This document shows, in pieces, positions 1 through 12,083 of a stretch of 64,000 nt of DNA (positions within the stretch are counted from its first letter, which is position 1; every line of letters starts with the position of its first letter). Source of the stretch: Gigaspora rosea. Its lineage: Eukaryota; Glomeromycota; Glomeromycetes; Diversisporales; Gigasporaceae. The notes under the pieces were generated by a model. The model had not been told where the DNA came from and searched no databases. It saw only the letters and a list, made by a program, of their open reading frames with translations. A program made the translations under genes and the position numbers. The stretch spans positions 16,068 to 80,067 of the forward strand of contig QKWP01000504.1 in assembly GCA_003550325.1 (NCBI GenBank). The letters run 5' to 3'.

Positions 1-1067
1 TAAAAAAAAAAAAAAAGGTAAAAAAATAATAATAATATATTGTTGTATATAATTGTATATAGTAGCTGTGCGATGTAGTCGTGCTAAACCAGGAACAATA
101 CATGTACATAGAAAAAATAAAAAATAAATAGAAATTTTAAAAAAAAATAAAAAAATTAATTAAAAAAAATCATTAAAAAAAAGTTTAAAAAAAAATGTGA
201 ATAAAAAAACGTGTTTGCTTTATTTATTTATTTATTTATTGTTTTCTGTGCATATATGCAATATGGTGGGAATAAAAATTCCAGCCTTACTATGAGAATA
301 ACCGGAAATTTACTTTATTCCCACCATTGCATATATGCACTATAGATGCAATCCGTTACGCTAATTAATACTGTATTTATTAAGTACCTGATATATTTTA
401 AATTAAAAAAAGTTTAAATAGTAAAAATTAATTTTTTATATCGTAAAGGATAAATTTTTTTGAATATATAGAATATATGCATTGTAAACAATGATTTGGA
501 ATTATAATATATGTAGATTTAAAAAATATTTTTATTACATATACACATCGGGTACCCGATATATTCAAACTATATGATATATGTTGATAGGTCACTGATA
601 TGTAGTATTTTATATATTTTTCAATTATAGTAATATGGTACCCAATAGGTACCCAATATATTGGGTTTTGACCTGTGATACTAAGTTAGTCTTAAAGATG
701 ATTATTTTAACAATAGATTCTAGCTATATAGTATGTTTGAAGGATTGGTTGATCCCACGAATGATTGGTTGGACATAAGAAAGTATATAATAAAATGATG
801 TGCGTCAGTTAATTTAACCTTAATTTTGAGATCAGATTATATCAAAAATTAGGAATCTTTTTTTAAAATTATATTAAAATTATGACTCTAAAAATCAAAT
901 CGGTAGATATGCTCAGATCTGAACCTATAGTACCAAACCTGAACTGGAGTCAAACATGATTATAGGTTCAGTTCGGGTTCAGTTCAAAGTGCGCGAACCT
1001 GTCTGGGTCCAGAATTAGCAGTCATTCTAAAAAAAAAGATAAAATTTCTTAAGCTATATATATTACA
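1..1067. other. AT-rich stretch without a gene
   Basis: I see no gene here. It holds A/T runs, a TTTA microsatellite (about 221-240), a small foldback (248-340, listed separately) and a cluster of GAACCT/AGGTTC words (about 920-1010). That cluster resembles the subterminal repeats of hAT-type elements elsewhere in the window, but I could not find convincing terminal repeats or a target-site duplication for it. Confidence 0.6.
248..340. repeat. Small foldback inverted repeat
   Basis: Two arms of about 27-29 bases (248-276 and 314-340) are reverse complements apart from a two-base difference. Both read GTGCATATATGC at the outer end and GGTGGGAATAAA at the inner end, around a loop of about 37 bases. 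No flanking duplication is evident. It could be a MITE core or a transcribed hairpin. Confidence 0.7.
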
Positions 1068-1400
1068 TAGTAATTGACCCGGGTGAGTGGTCACTCAGGT
1101 TACCAGTTCACTAGTGAGTTACCCAGGTTGTATTGTTGCAACACGGGTGGGTCATCTGTCAGGTAGAAAAAAAAACCCTATGTAACATCCTTAGATTTGG
1201 ATGTTTTAGACAAAATGGCAAGAATGTGAAAATTTTTTTTCTAAGTTTTTTTTGTTCATTTCACATAATGTGTACTATGCTATATAGGCGATTATGCATC
1301 AAATGAGCTTATGAAATTTTTTTCATTTTTTTAAAAAATTCAAAATTTTTTTTCAAATTTTTTTTTTGGTTCATTTGACACTGTGTGCACTATCCCTTAA

Positions 1401-4213
1401 ACCATAATGTGGGCAAATTTGCCCGCTAAAATTTTTTTAATCCGTTTTTACATAATTGCTCCAGATTTTTCTAATGTTCACCCCCTTACTAAGCTCAAAT
1501 AAGACTTATTGCATCGATTGATTGTCCATAAATTTCCTTTCACGGCATCTTCTGCATGCATGATGTAATGCTAATTTAAAGATAGTTAATAAATAACTAA
1601 ATTTATTGACATTAAAATTATGAAAAAAAATTCTCACGGTAATATCTTCTAAATTTTCTAAACGTAAAGCCAATGTATTGTCTTCGGACTTTGCATCGTC
1701 AAGTTCGTCATCTTCATCTTCGAATTCGTCGTTTTGTCTCCTATTAAAAGTGTAAAGAAATATACCAACGAAGAAGGAGAAGAAGAAATCGTACCGATTT
1801 TGACGTTTTGCCAGCATTCTTTAAATGATGTCTATAACCCGGAGTCCGATAATGACCAAAATGCAACAGAGATAGATACTGAAGGTGCCCGTACAAAAAA
1901 ACGTAAATCAGCAGAGACCGCACAAAAAAAATCCCACCTTCTGACTTTAAACCATTTGTTCATTTAAATCCATTGCATAGGGCAAATGTTAGGTTACCAC
2001 CACACTTTGACGTTGATGTCTCCAAAGCGGTGGATTTTTTTTCTTTTTTTTACAAGCATGATGTTAGACACAATAGTTGTCAATACGAATTTGTATGCAT
2101 CATCAAAGGATGCCAGTACTTCTGGTAGGGGTTGGCAGGATGTAACCCGTAAAGAGCTTGTTATTTGAATAGCTCTCGTAATCTACCATGGCCTTTTTAA
2201 AGTGCCTTCTCTCAACTAGTACTGGAATGAGAATCAGAAACTTCCAATCTACTATATTTTAACGAAAATGTCTGTGACACGTTTTGAACAGATAAAAAGG
2301 TTCCTGCACCTTTCTCCCTACTCCTCAATAATTACAAACTATTTCGAAAAAGTGGAGCCATTGCTTTCATGCATCCGTGATGCTTCGAAATGATATTATG
2401 TACCAGCTTCGAATATATCGGTGGATAAAATGATGGTTCAGTTTTCCGGTCGAAGCATCCATACAGTACGAATGAAGAACAAGCCCATACCAGAGGGTTT
2501 CAAAGTTTCTTCTTATGTGAATCAGAATATACCTACACTTTCTTGCTGACATCACGTGTATCTCCAAACGACATAGAAAAAGTGAGTAGTCTGAGTCAAA
2601 TTGGGTGTTTAGTCCTCTACCTTGTTAAACAGCTTCCGTATCATCAAGTTCCATACAATGTATACATGGATAATTATTTTAGTAGCATACCTCTTTTTCA
2701 AAATCTCCAGCAGATTTGTGTTGAAGCTTGCGGGACAGTTCGTAAAACAACATCAGGGTTTCCAAAAGAACTGAAGGTCGATAAAAATGTCAAACTGGAT
2801 TGGAATATTCGTTCTGGAGTCGTAGTAAATAGTGTACTAGCTGTCTTTTGGCAGGACAACAGGCTAGTAACAATGTTGTCAACGATCCATAACCTTGTTG
2901 GTGAAGAATGGGAAATCGAACGAATAAGGCGGCGACCGAGAGAAACAAGTACGAATGCAGCAAAGGTTCGTGCAGTATTCGGATCGCAATCAAAAAAATT
3001 ATTGAAAATACCCAAAATAATTGATGATTACAACAACAATATGAACGGCGTGGACGTAGCCGATCAACTACAATTCTATTACAATACGCAACAAACAACG
3101 TGGCGAAACTGGATGCCTTTTTTTTTGGTTGCTAGATACAGCAATTGTCAATTCATATCTAATCGCCCAAACTTTAGGATCTAAACAGGGACATAAGGAA
3201 TTCCGGCATGAGCTGATTTGGGCCTTATCGAATTTGCAAGTGACACTGGTGAGGTTTAATTGAGGGTGAAAAAAGAGACAAAAGTTTCAAAAGCGAAGCG
3301 GCCGAAAGTTACAAAAAAATTTGAACTTTCAGATCAACGGTTAATGCCTGGACATCACTTGGTAGAATAGAGGGAAAAACGTGAAGCGTGCCTATGGTGC
3401 GTCTGGCTAGCAAGCAAAAAAAAATTAGCATGGATCGTAAAACCCCCACTAAAGTCAAGTTTGGTGTATTACATGTAACGTACCCTTATGTTGCAATAAC
3501 AATCGAAATTGTTTTACTGGGTACCATACTGAAAAATAAAATGTTCCTTTAAATATTTTATTACCTAATTATAATTTATTATGACCTCATAAAATGATCA
3601 TATGAATTTTTTTGTACCGCGATGATTAATATTTTAATTAATGAAACTTTAATCGTGTAAAGTAATTAACAATTGTAACGATATTTTGCAAATGCGCGAT
3701 ATTTTGCAATTAATTATAACGGTATATAGGAAATGTGCACTTATTTTATTTATTTTTTTTTTATTTATTAGTATTATTATTTTTATTTTTTTTGCAAACT
3801 GAAAATTTCCAAATTGAGGTACATAAGAATGCCCAAAGTTAGTTCTAATTGACTTTGTGAATATTTAATAATGTAAGTTTATTTTTAGTTAATAAATATG
3901 CAGATTATACCTGTTAAATTCATTTCAACTAGGCATGTGGGGGTCTAATTGGCTATGGTGACACAAAATTCGAGTCACATGGCATAATTTTATAGTTTCG
4001 AAGCGACATATGTCGTGTAATGCAAACCCGTGACCTTACTTAGGTCACATGGTAATGCAATATATAAAGGCTACGGTTCACATCATGTGCACTGATGCTT
4101 TGGGAGTTACTCTAATCAATTTGTATAAAAAATTTCTATAAAGAATTTTTTTACAATAGTAAAAATTTTTTTACTATTTTTAGCGGGCAAATTTGCCCAC
4201 TAAAATTTACGGT
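1401..4213 (+). mobile_element. piggyBac-type DNA transposon with TTAA target duplications
   Basis: The element is flanked by TTAA at 1397-1400 and 4214-4217, the duplication typical of the piggyBac superfamily. The left end begins ACCATAATGTGGGCAAATTT and the right end, read in reverse complement, begins ACCGTAAATTTTAGTGGGCA. Both contain the palindrome GGGCAAATTTGCCC about 10-16 bases from the tip. A broken piggyBac transposase gene lies inside (1734-3539). The element is about 2.8 kb, close to known piggyBac sizes. The region from 3540 to the right end is AT-rich and non-coding. Confidence 0.88.
1734..3539 (+). pseudogene. piggyBac transposase, frameshifted
   Basis: Reading across several frames recovers the whole family layout. 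There is an acidic Asn/Asp/Glu-rich N-terminus (1734-1967) and a TNLYA..W.D.TRKEL segment (about 2070-2165). A TKMSVTRFEQIKRFLHLSP segment follows (about 2260-2325). The first catalytic Asp block, SVDKMMVQFSGRS, is at about 2417-2455. The second Asp, in YMDNYFSS, is at about 2660-2685, and the third, in NGVDVADQ, at about 3042-3066. A C-terminal cysteine-rich domain with CLWC, WCITCNVPLCC and NCFTGYH words ends at TAA 3537-3539. All three catalytic Asp residues of the DDE/DDD domain are recognisable, but stops and frameshifts (for example at 2166, near 2510 and after 3170) mean no single protein can be made. The longest intact part is 2543-3184. Confidence 0.88.
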
Positions 4214-4645
4214 TTAAGGGATACTGTTTGGCTAATTATGAATCAAACTGGCTTATGAATTTTTTTGTTTTTTTTTGTTTTTTTTTTGTTCATTTTATAT
4301 AATGTGTACTATGACGTATAGCAAATTATGCATCAAACGGGCTTATGAAATTTTTGAAAATATATATATATATATATATTTTAGACATTCTTGATCCATT
4401 CAACCTGGCATGACCCATACAGGTTACCTGATCTTGTCAAAATACTAGATACAGCCTGAATATATAGTTTATAACCAACTCATATGGGTCACCCATATGG
4501 GTGACCCACGGATGACCCATAGGTTGACCCACGAGTGACCTATGGGTAATCCACGAATTGACTTCCTGGGTGGGCCATAGTTCAACCTGGGTTACCCACC
4601 CATCTGCAGGTGACCCAGGTGATACCTACTTGGGTCAGAACACTA

Positions 4646-5282
4646 TTAGAATGTTAATTATATTAATTTTTTAATATAAAATTTTGATAGGATAAATGTG
4701 CATGATGTGCATTTATGTGCATGCATAAAACCCATCTTTAGGTTTTGAACTTTCAGACTGGACTCAAACTTTTCGAATCAGACTCAAACCGGACTCGAAC
4801 CAAGCCAAAAATTTGATATTGGACTTAGACCGAACTTAGTTGTAAAATTGTTTGAGTCCGAGTCCAGTTTGAAATTCGAACTAGACTCGGACTTGCCTAA
4901 AGTCCAGTCTCAGTTCGGGTCCGTCAGAGCCCTAGTCTCATATTATGTCTTGTAACTTCAGTTATTCCAAATTGGGGTTCTAGTATATTTCACTTCATAG
5001 CCACAAATTTGAAATATCAGCTGCCCAATTTGGTCTGTCTCTTAGATAGTACTACAGGTTCCTAACTGGCTGGCTTCACACTTTTGCTTTTGTGAGGAAT
5101 TGAAACGGCAATCTTGTGATTTGTATCCTCAAAGCATAACTGCTCTACTATTGACCCAGAGAACTAAAAATATCTAATTATTATATTTGTTTAAATTATT
5201 TAAAAGTATATATAAAAATCTTTCAAAGCAATAGATTTGCTACAAATTTGACTTTATTATAAATATTGAAAATGAATTAATT
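4646..5282. other. Interval between piggyBac region and LINE
   Basis: This gene-free stretch holds a GGACTC/GAGTCC-rich segment (about 4740-4935) and a SINE fragment (4940-5163). The segment has near-palindromic words such as GGACTCGAAC and GAGTCCGAGTCC. It has the look of a small hAT-type element, but the ends and duplication are not clear. The remainder is AT-rich. Confidence 0.5.
4940..5163 (-). mobile_element. tRNA-derived SINE fragment
   Basis: On the minus strand the sequence starts GGGTCAATAGTAGAGCAGTT and has a degenerate B-box (GCCGTTTCAATTCC) about 50 bases on. The head aligns with the SINE copy at 57144-57607, and both share a downstream stretch around CTTGTATGACTTCGGTTATT (here with substitutions). 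The A-box is more degenerate than in the other copies. There is no A tail or target duplication, so this is an old 3'-truncated copy. Confidence 0.6.
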
Positions 5283-5750
5283 ATAAAAGAATATTGAAAT
5301 CCAGCACGGACAACATACTCTTTCCGCTGATCCTCTGTCCATTTTCGGCAATAAAGAAAAAGGAATAATTAACAAAAACTAAAAGGAAAAAAGACCAAAA
5401 AACTATTAAGAAGAAAGGAAGAAGAACTAAATCGACTAGGTGTTACTTAGTACACATTGGAAAAAACAGAGCAACATAACAACTTATCAAAAAATTCGGG
5501 TCTTTTGAAAAATTTTTTACAAAAAGTAGGAAATTCGGCTAAACCCTGAATCGCAGATCGCCCCAACAACAACAAAAGACACGTGACTAGCAATACAAAC
5601 AAAAACACCAAATAGAGAAAATAAACAAGTTAAACACGTAACGATTTTGGATAAACAAAACAAATACATAACAAAGTGATCGTAAACAAAGAGGATAGAA
5701 AATACATTAACAATAACAATACAAATAGACGAACAATAGTATAAAACAAA

Positions 5751-7212
5751 ATGTCAAGGCTAGAAAAATTTAAGAACATTTTTGGTAAACAAGAAGAGGA
5801 AAGAGAAGCTTTCTTTAGCGAAAACAAGGTGTTATTGCTTAAGAAGGATACAGATATTGCAAAATTCTTAGGGTTCGATCAGCCGCATATAATTACAGTA
5901 ATACGAAATGTGATAGGGTTACACAGTTGGGCTGAGCACAAGGTGATACATAAGAACCAATCACACAGCTGGAAATTGAACTATTAAATGAGAAAGATAC
6001 AAGTATAAAAAAATAAAAACAAAAGGCGAATAAAAGAAAAGAAACAAATGCGAAAAAAGAGAAATTAGCAAAACAATTACAAGAAGAAAAAGCTGCTAAA
6101 GAGGAAAAAGAGTATTTGAAGAGCAGAATGAAGAAAAAATGGACAAAATGGAGGACATTACACTAGAACAAATGGAAGTTAAGGCCTTACTACTAGAATC
6201 AGAGCGTGGAATACTGGACTATGGACTAGAAAAAAAAAAGGCCAAGCAACAACAATCATTACCTAACACACTTAGGATACAGAATAGAGCGATCGAGAAG
6301 TGGCAAAAAGTACATGAAGATATTTACAATTCTATGTGGGCACCAAAGGGTAACTTTATAGCAAGGAGTCAGGGTGAAAGATCGCAGTATCTTTTTACAA
6401 TCTGGGATCTACCTGAAAAAGTGGTTGCTAGAGTAATCAAAAAACATTTGGGTTTTTTCGGCAAAGCCATAGTTTTGGCTTGGCAACAAGGTTGGAAAAC
6501 AAAAGCAGCCTATATTAAATTAGAAGCAGAAAACTAGCACAAAAAAGAAGTTCTAAGAAACAGCTGGTCCGTACATTTAGATGAAGGCAGAACATATAGA
6601 ACAACTCCAGGAAGATTTAATCTAAACGAATTGGAACTCAGAAACAAATATAAATTAACAATCACGAATCTGCCTAGACATGCAGTCGATACATTACTAT
6701 TGCGTCAACTAAAAAAAATAGAGGCAAAGGCAGTACATGTTCTAAATAATTGTCACGGAAATCAAAAAGGCACGGCCCATGTTTACTTCAGTACAGAGGC
6801 GAAATACAAAGCTGCACAAAGAGCAACAGTCTTTTATTACAATACTAAATTGGAGTGGAAGTATCTAGATCAAGTAATAGCAAGTAAGAAAGATTGGAGC
6901 CAATCGAAATGGAGTTGGATAAATAAAGGAAAAGCAAGAGAAGTTACAAATCATACTAGAAGACAAAACAGTAGGGAGGCACTACATAACAGAAAGATTA
7001 GAAGTATAAATAGGATAGGAAAGGAGAATAGACAGGAGCAAGGTATAGCTGCATTTAGTACTAGAGAAAGAAAATATGAAACAAACAAAAGCGGGTACAA
7101 ACCCCAAACACCAGTAGATAACAAAAATCGTCAAATTATAACAGAAATACTAAACAGACTATCCTTGTTGGAAAATATTGATAAGGGGACAGAGGTCCCC
7201 TACCACTCCTGA
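5751..7212 (+). pseudogene. LINE ORF1, RNA-binding protein
   Basis: The first open segment starts with ATG at 5751 and stops at 5987. A Lys/Glu-rich, probably coiled-coil segment follows in another frame (about 5960-6140). From 6139 to 7212 a single frame is open apart from one TAG at 6535-6537. It contains two RRM-like stretches, one around the FTIWDLPEKVVARVIKKHLG words (about 6395-6450) and one around KLTITNLPRHAVDTLLLRQL (about 6652-6711), each followed by a YIKLEAE or HVYFSTEA strand. RRM-like ORF1 proteins are known in several LINE clades and bind the element RNA. The C-terminus is basic. The assignment rests on position and fold-like motifs, not on a database match. Confidence 0.75.
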
Positions 7213-8360
7213 AAGTTGCCAAGGGCATCTATAAAAAGAAGGATAGAGACGTTTCCCTATCCAAACAAAGAAGGAAGCTTGAGGGTTTAACGGAAGAGAA
7301 GCAGAAGAAAAAGCAAGAAGAGGGGGAAAAGAGGAAAGTGATTAAAGTGGAAGAAACAGAAGAGGATAATTTTAGTGTGTTAAGAATAGGATTTCATAAT
7401 GCAAATAGTTTGAAAACAAATAAGGGGAAATTAGATGCTATCGTCGATTTTATGAGGGAAAAAAGGATCAACTAATGGGTGTAGCAGAAACGAATTTATC
7501 AGAAAAAAAAGGGAAGTTTCTATTCGGAGAGAATAAAAACATAAGAAGTTTTTGGTCGGCAGCAGAGGAAGGAAAGAAAAAAGGATCTGGTATTGGAATT
7601 ATAATAGATAAAAGATGGGAAAAACATATGGTTAAGCTAAACAGGGATAATCCATATATTCTGGATTTGGTGCTAGACTTCAAGGGCCTTTCGATAAACA
7701 TTATAGTGGTATATGTAGCGCCAACTAGTGCAGAAGTACAAAAAACTATATATGAGTACATAAAAGAACGACTAAAAAGCATAGAAACAAAGAAGAAAGA
7801 ACAAAGATGTATAGTATTAGGAGATTTCAACGTAGATTTAAACCAAACAGGAAAAATTAATGCAGAAGTACGAAAAGAAAAAGAAGGAAAGAAACAAATA
7901 CTCCAGTTTCTGAAAGGGAAAAGGTTTTTGGACGTCTTCTATGAGTCCAACTCCCCAGGGCAACCAACATGGAAACGTAATGAAGCACAGTCAAGAATCG
8001 ACACTATCTGGGTTGATGGTTATTGGAAACAAAATATTTTGTTACGCAAAACTAAGGATATGTCATTCAGAACAGGTAGTGACCATTAAGCGGTACTCAT
8101 GCAAGTAGAAACAGGTTTAAATATGAGAAAATGAAGCCAAGCAAGAATTAGAAGACTAGAAAAGAAAAGAATAGAGATAGATATAGAAAACGTCAACGAA
8201 AAGATGTGGGAAGAATACCAAGCCAAGCTGAACTTGGAACTAAAAACTAAAATCGTAAAAAGAAGCAAAGGGAAAAAGGACTTGGAAAAAACCGCACAGA
8301 GAAGCAAGAATTAGAATCAGAGTTGGAAAGTAAAACTCTGGACCAGATATGGGATATTAT
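7212..8360 (+). pseudogene. LINE ORF2, APE-type endonuclease region
   Basis: Frame 0 is open from about 7203 and gives the endonuclease N-terminus (RIGFHNANSL, about 7382-7411). It then shifts near 7470 into 7475-8089. Motifs of the exonuclease-endonuclease-phosphatase fold are present: GVAETNL with the metal-binding Glu (about 7477-7497), IIVVYVAPTS (about 7705), GDFNVD (about 7819-7836) and SRIDTIW...GSDH near 7993-8088. A TAA follows the SDH motif directly at 8087-8089. The reading continues as AVLMQVETGL, so this is an in-frame stop rather than the true end. Further stops lie at about 8131 and 8310. Confidence 0.85.
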
Positions 8361-10127
8361 AGAGAACAGCATAAAAAAAGCAGTCGCAGTTGCACTTCCA
8401 AAAAAGAAGAGGACACCTGTATTAGAAGATGTATCATATATAGATACGGATACGAAGAAGCTAAAGAAGGATATACGTACATTGGGTAAATGGTGCAGAA
8501 AGTTAAGGAAAAATAGAGAAAAGGCCCTGGCAGAGCAAGAGTTAAAGGAACTAGAAGTCTTTACAGTATGGCTAAAGGAGTGTTGGAAGTTAGACATGTT
8601 AGATGACTACTCGGAGGTATATAAATCTTTAGAGAGTTGGTGGTCAGTTATTTCTAAAAGGTGGCAGTATGCTATTAAAAATGAAGAGGAAAAAAGAATT
8701 AGAGCCTATATAGAAGCTAGATACGAAATGATAGTCAAAGGTCAAAGAGGCATGATAGATAGGTTGTTGGATCGGCCACAGAAAAGAATCCAAATAGATA
8801 GAGTAGTCAAACATACGGAAGAAGAGGAAGAGGAATTAGTAAATGAATGAAAGAAGTGTTAGAAGAAGTAAAAAGGCATTTTGCAGAACAGTTTAGAAGA
8901 CGTCAGTCCATGGCAGAAAACTTACCGAATAGATGGAAGAAAAGGGTTCATCCGATAGAAGAAATAGAGCCATTCTGGTATGAACACTTATTAGAAAAGG
9001 TATCATCGGACGAATGGGATGAAGCACTAGAACAAACCAAAAACAAATCGGCACCAGGGACGTCAGGTATTACCTACCCAATGCTAAAGAAAGCTGGAGG
9101 CTACGCAAAAAAGATTTTCCAGTATATGGCAAGCAGATGTCTAAAAGAGGGAAGCATACCAAAAAAATGGAAACTCGGCATGCTATATCCAATACCCAAG
9201 AAAGAAGAGTGGGGATATAGGTTGAACATTGTCAGACCCATTCTTTTATTAGAAACCCTTAGAAAGTCAATAGTTAGGGTTTTAAATAACAGACTTTTAA
9301 CAATTCTTAAAGAAAAAGACATTTTAAAAGGAAAAAATTTCGCAGGATTGCAAAAAGAAGGCACAGCAGCACTGATACATCTGCTAAACTGTATACTAGA
9401 AGATGCAAGGGAAAATAAAAAGGAAATCTGGATCTTGTTCCAAGACATGAAAAAAGCCTTCGATTCAGTAAATATCGAAATGCTACAGCTAGCATTAGAG
9501 CGTATAAAACTTCCAGTGGGAGCGGTAAATTTCATAATCAATCTATACAAGAACAGGGAAATTGAGGTTATAACAGGGGTAGGAAATATGGAAAAATTTA
9601 TTGCAGAAGACGGAATAGACCAGGGGGAGGTCATATCACCCCTGGTCTGGAAAATTTTCTACGACCCGCTGCTAGTAGAAATTCAAGAAGAAAGAAACAG
9701 AGGTTACAAAATGCAGTTAAGTTGGCCACTTAATTTGCAAAGAGGTGAAATAGAAGTACAAGAGCTGCAAGTACCAGTCTTGGCATATGTGGACGACACT
9801 ACGTATTTGGCAAGAGATAAGTCTGAGTTAGAACGGATACTCGAATTAGCAGAAGACTTTTACAGAGTAAACGATATAGAAATCAACAGTAAGAAGTCAG
9901 AACTACTAGTCCTAAACACGCCTGACAAGACTATGGTACAAGAAGACATAAAATTCGGGCCAAAGAAAGAAATAATTCGTGGTAAAAAGGAAAAAGACCT
10001 AATGAGATTTTTGGGCGTATGGTTGTCCGAAAAATCAGAAGTCAGGCAAGCAGTTAGAATAGCCAAGGAGGAAGTTCTGACAATCATCAAAGGAATCAAA
10101 AGGAAAAAGGCCTCTTTAGCACAATAG
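8323..10127 (+). pseudogene. LINE ORF2, linker and reverse transcriptase region
   Basis: The segment 8323-8850 is a charged linker, and a frameshift at about 8847 leads into 8847-10127. Reverse transcriptase motifs are clear: SAPGTSGITYPML (about 9049), GMLYPIPKK (about 9178), a fingers segment around RPILLLETLRK, FQDMKKAFDSVN with the first catalytic Asp (about 9439-9474), GIDQGEVISPLVW (about 9613) and AYVDDTTYLA with the paired Asp residues (about 9782-9811). The catalytic core itself is open and has no stop. A one-base shift at about 10122 breaks it from the thumb region that follows at 10145. Confidence 0.9.
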
Positions 10128-11400
10128 CCTATTTAAACAATGTAGTGCTGCTCCCATGCCTAGAATACAGATTGCAGCACTGTATCCTGTCTCGAGAGAA
10201 CTGTGAAAAGCTGCAGAGCCCTCTTCTAATGCTGATCAAAAGCAAAGCAGGAATGATGAAGACAACTCCAAATTCAGCACTAACACACTCAAATATTGTT
10301 GGAGTTAAGTCAATTTGGCAAAATCAACTTGCTCATCACTTCACAGAAATAACATCTAGGCTGAATAACAAAAGTGATGTAGAACAAGCAGTGTGGCTAA
10401 GGCTAAAACAGGCACAGTTGAACTGTAAGAGCACAACATGTATACTAGGTTTGGAGAAAAAAAGAATAGAGAGATGCAAAGTTAAAAATAATTTAGCCTG
10501 CAAAATTGTACTCGAAGCGAAAAAGCTAAATATTAGCTTCAGATCAGAAGAGTTAGAAACGAAATATAAAATAGAAGGAACAGGGATGGAGATTGTCAGT
10601 CTAGTTAAAGAAGAAGACTTGCAGAGTTTTCTTAAAGAAAAAAGACTAAACATCTTTCTGCTAGAGCAAGTTTTGGATTCAAAAAGTGAGTGAATGCTTA
10701 CATTGAAGCAGGTTAGACAGATAAGAGGCATGCCGGCAAAAGAAAGAGCACCCAAATGGTATACAAACCTTGAAGTAAGCATTCTAGAAGACTTGTATAG
10801 CAGGAAACTAAGAACTCCACAAGAAAAAGAAAACTTCTTACATATAAAAGCCAATTTGGAAACAATTAGTAAAGACAAGTGAAAACGGGAATGGCTAGTT
10901 TTCAGAAAAAGAAGTAATAAAACAGAGTTAGGAAGAATCATGAGCAAAAAGACCCTACAGGAATTTCTCATAGAACATTGGAGAAAGGACTCAGTGAACA
11001 AGCAAGGCCTAGCTATAATTAAGCAGTGCGGGGCTACGAACTAAGAAACGAAGAAGCTGAGCCGGGCTCTGCATGTCAAGCAAGTATAAAGGTCCAGGGT
11101 AAAAAGAGGGTACTTAACAAAAAGTGGTTGGAGAAGGCAGAGGTCTCTAACAAAAAATGTAAAAAGCTAAGTATTCCCTTGGAAAACGTAGTAGGAAAAT
11201 ACCCTGAGACTATGGAGATAGAAGAACAGAGTTTAGTAGAGATACCTATAAGCACCGTTAATGAAGAGTACATGAAAGCTAGTATTATGGGACAAGAAGT
11301 AATAAGAGAACTAGAAAAGGTGCCAGAGAGAATAAACTCATAGAAGATGATAAAGGCTTTTACAGATGGGTCTCTAACTAACTCCAAAGAAGAAGGAACT
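10124..11400 (+). pseudogene. LINE ORF2, thumb and connection region
   Basis: The segment continues with IAYLNNVVLLPCLEYRLQ, a wording typical of the region after the reverse transcriptase thumb in LINE ORF2. It reads in one frame to 11044 with in-frame TGA at 10691-10693 and 10880-10882 and TAA at 11042-11044. It then shifts to the frame beginning at about 11026. A TAG at 11341-11343 lies just before the RNase H domain. No catalytic motif is recognised here. Confidence 0.75.
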
Positions 11401-11925
11401 TGAATGGGTATAGGATGGGTGGCACTTAATGAAGCTGCTGATCATGATAGACAGAGTAAAGAAACATTCTGCTGTAGATTGGAAAAATGGCCATCATCAA
11501 CTTGGGCGAAGTTGGGAGCAATATGGACGTTACTATTAGTAGCCCCAGAGGAGTCAAAGGTGCAAATATATACCGACAGTCTTGCAGCAATACAGGCGAT
11601 CAAGAAGACAGAAAAGCTTAAAAAGTTAAGAAGCTGTCTCAAGATGCAGAATGCAAGCCTGCTCTGGCAAATCTCTCAAGTATGAAAAATCAAGAAGCTG
11701 TCAGTAGAGTTGCACAAAGTCAAGGGGCATAGTGGTATTGCAGAAAATGAAGAAGCAGACAAACTTGCAAAAAATGGAGCCAGAAGCAGCAGCGTCATAA
11801 GTATCAAGTGGCCCTGGACCAAAATTCAGCAAGTAGTCCCATATTGGAAGAACTTCATAATTGATAGCCCGATTAGGAAGTTCATGAACCAAATAGTAGC
11901 AGCAATATAAGATGCAGAATAGGTA
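11347..11925 (+). pseudogene. LINE ORF2, RNase H domain
   Basis: One frame carries the RNase H layout: AFTDGS with the first catalytic Asp (about 11356), then the helix TWAKLGAIWTLL (about 11500), IYTDSLAAI with a third acidic residue (about 11569), and HKVKGHSGIAENEEADKLA with the late His and Asp (about 11713-11769). The second catalytic acid, normally Glu in an AEL.AI context, aligns with Lys in AKLGAI. In-frame TGA codons lie at 11401-11403 and 11683-11685. The domain would cleave RNA in the RNA-DNA hybrid if intact; here it is expected to be dead. Confidence 0.85.
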
Positions 11926-12083
11926 GGACTAAAGAGGTTTGAAGAAAAGAACTTTGAAAAAGAGGAGGGTAATATAGATTGGAAAGAGACATGGCTGTTT
12001 TTAGGAAGGTATAAAGGAAGGAGATGTACAGATGAAAGGAAAAATAAGGAATAGATTTTTAGAACAAAGTGCCTTAATGTCTT

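Larger units (their letters stand above)
1251..4357 (+). repeat. Short tandem repeat split by the piggyBac insertion
   Basis: Three related units contain the words GTTCATTT, GTGTACTAT and GCTTATGAAATTT: one at about 1251-1321, one split at 1370-1400 and 4218-4260, and one at about 4287-4357. Removing 1401-4217 (element plus one TTAA) restores a continuous array with units about 100-117 bases apart. This supports the element boundaries independently. Outside the array, both sides carry GGGTCACC-type words (1075-1165 and 4385-4640), so the whole may once have been one larger element with ends near 1068 and 4645. No matching duplication supports that outer boundary. Confidence 0.75.

Noticed and set aside
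1068..4645. An outer hAT element enclosing the piggyBac element
   Set aside because: The tips TAGTAATTGACCC and TAGTGTTCTGACCC are suggestive, but the flanking 8-mers do not match; kept only as a remark.
7468..11387. Minus-strand ORFs across the LINE (for example 9101-9634 and 10336-11001)
   Set aside because: They are antisense shadows of the ORF2 coding frames, Ser/Phe/Leu-rich because the sense strand is Lys/Glu-rich.
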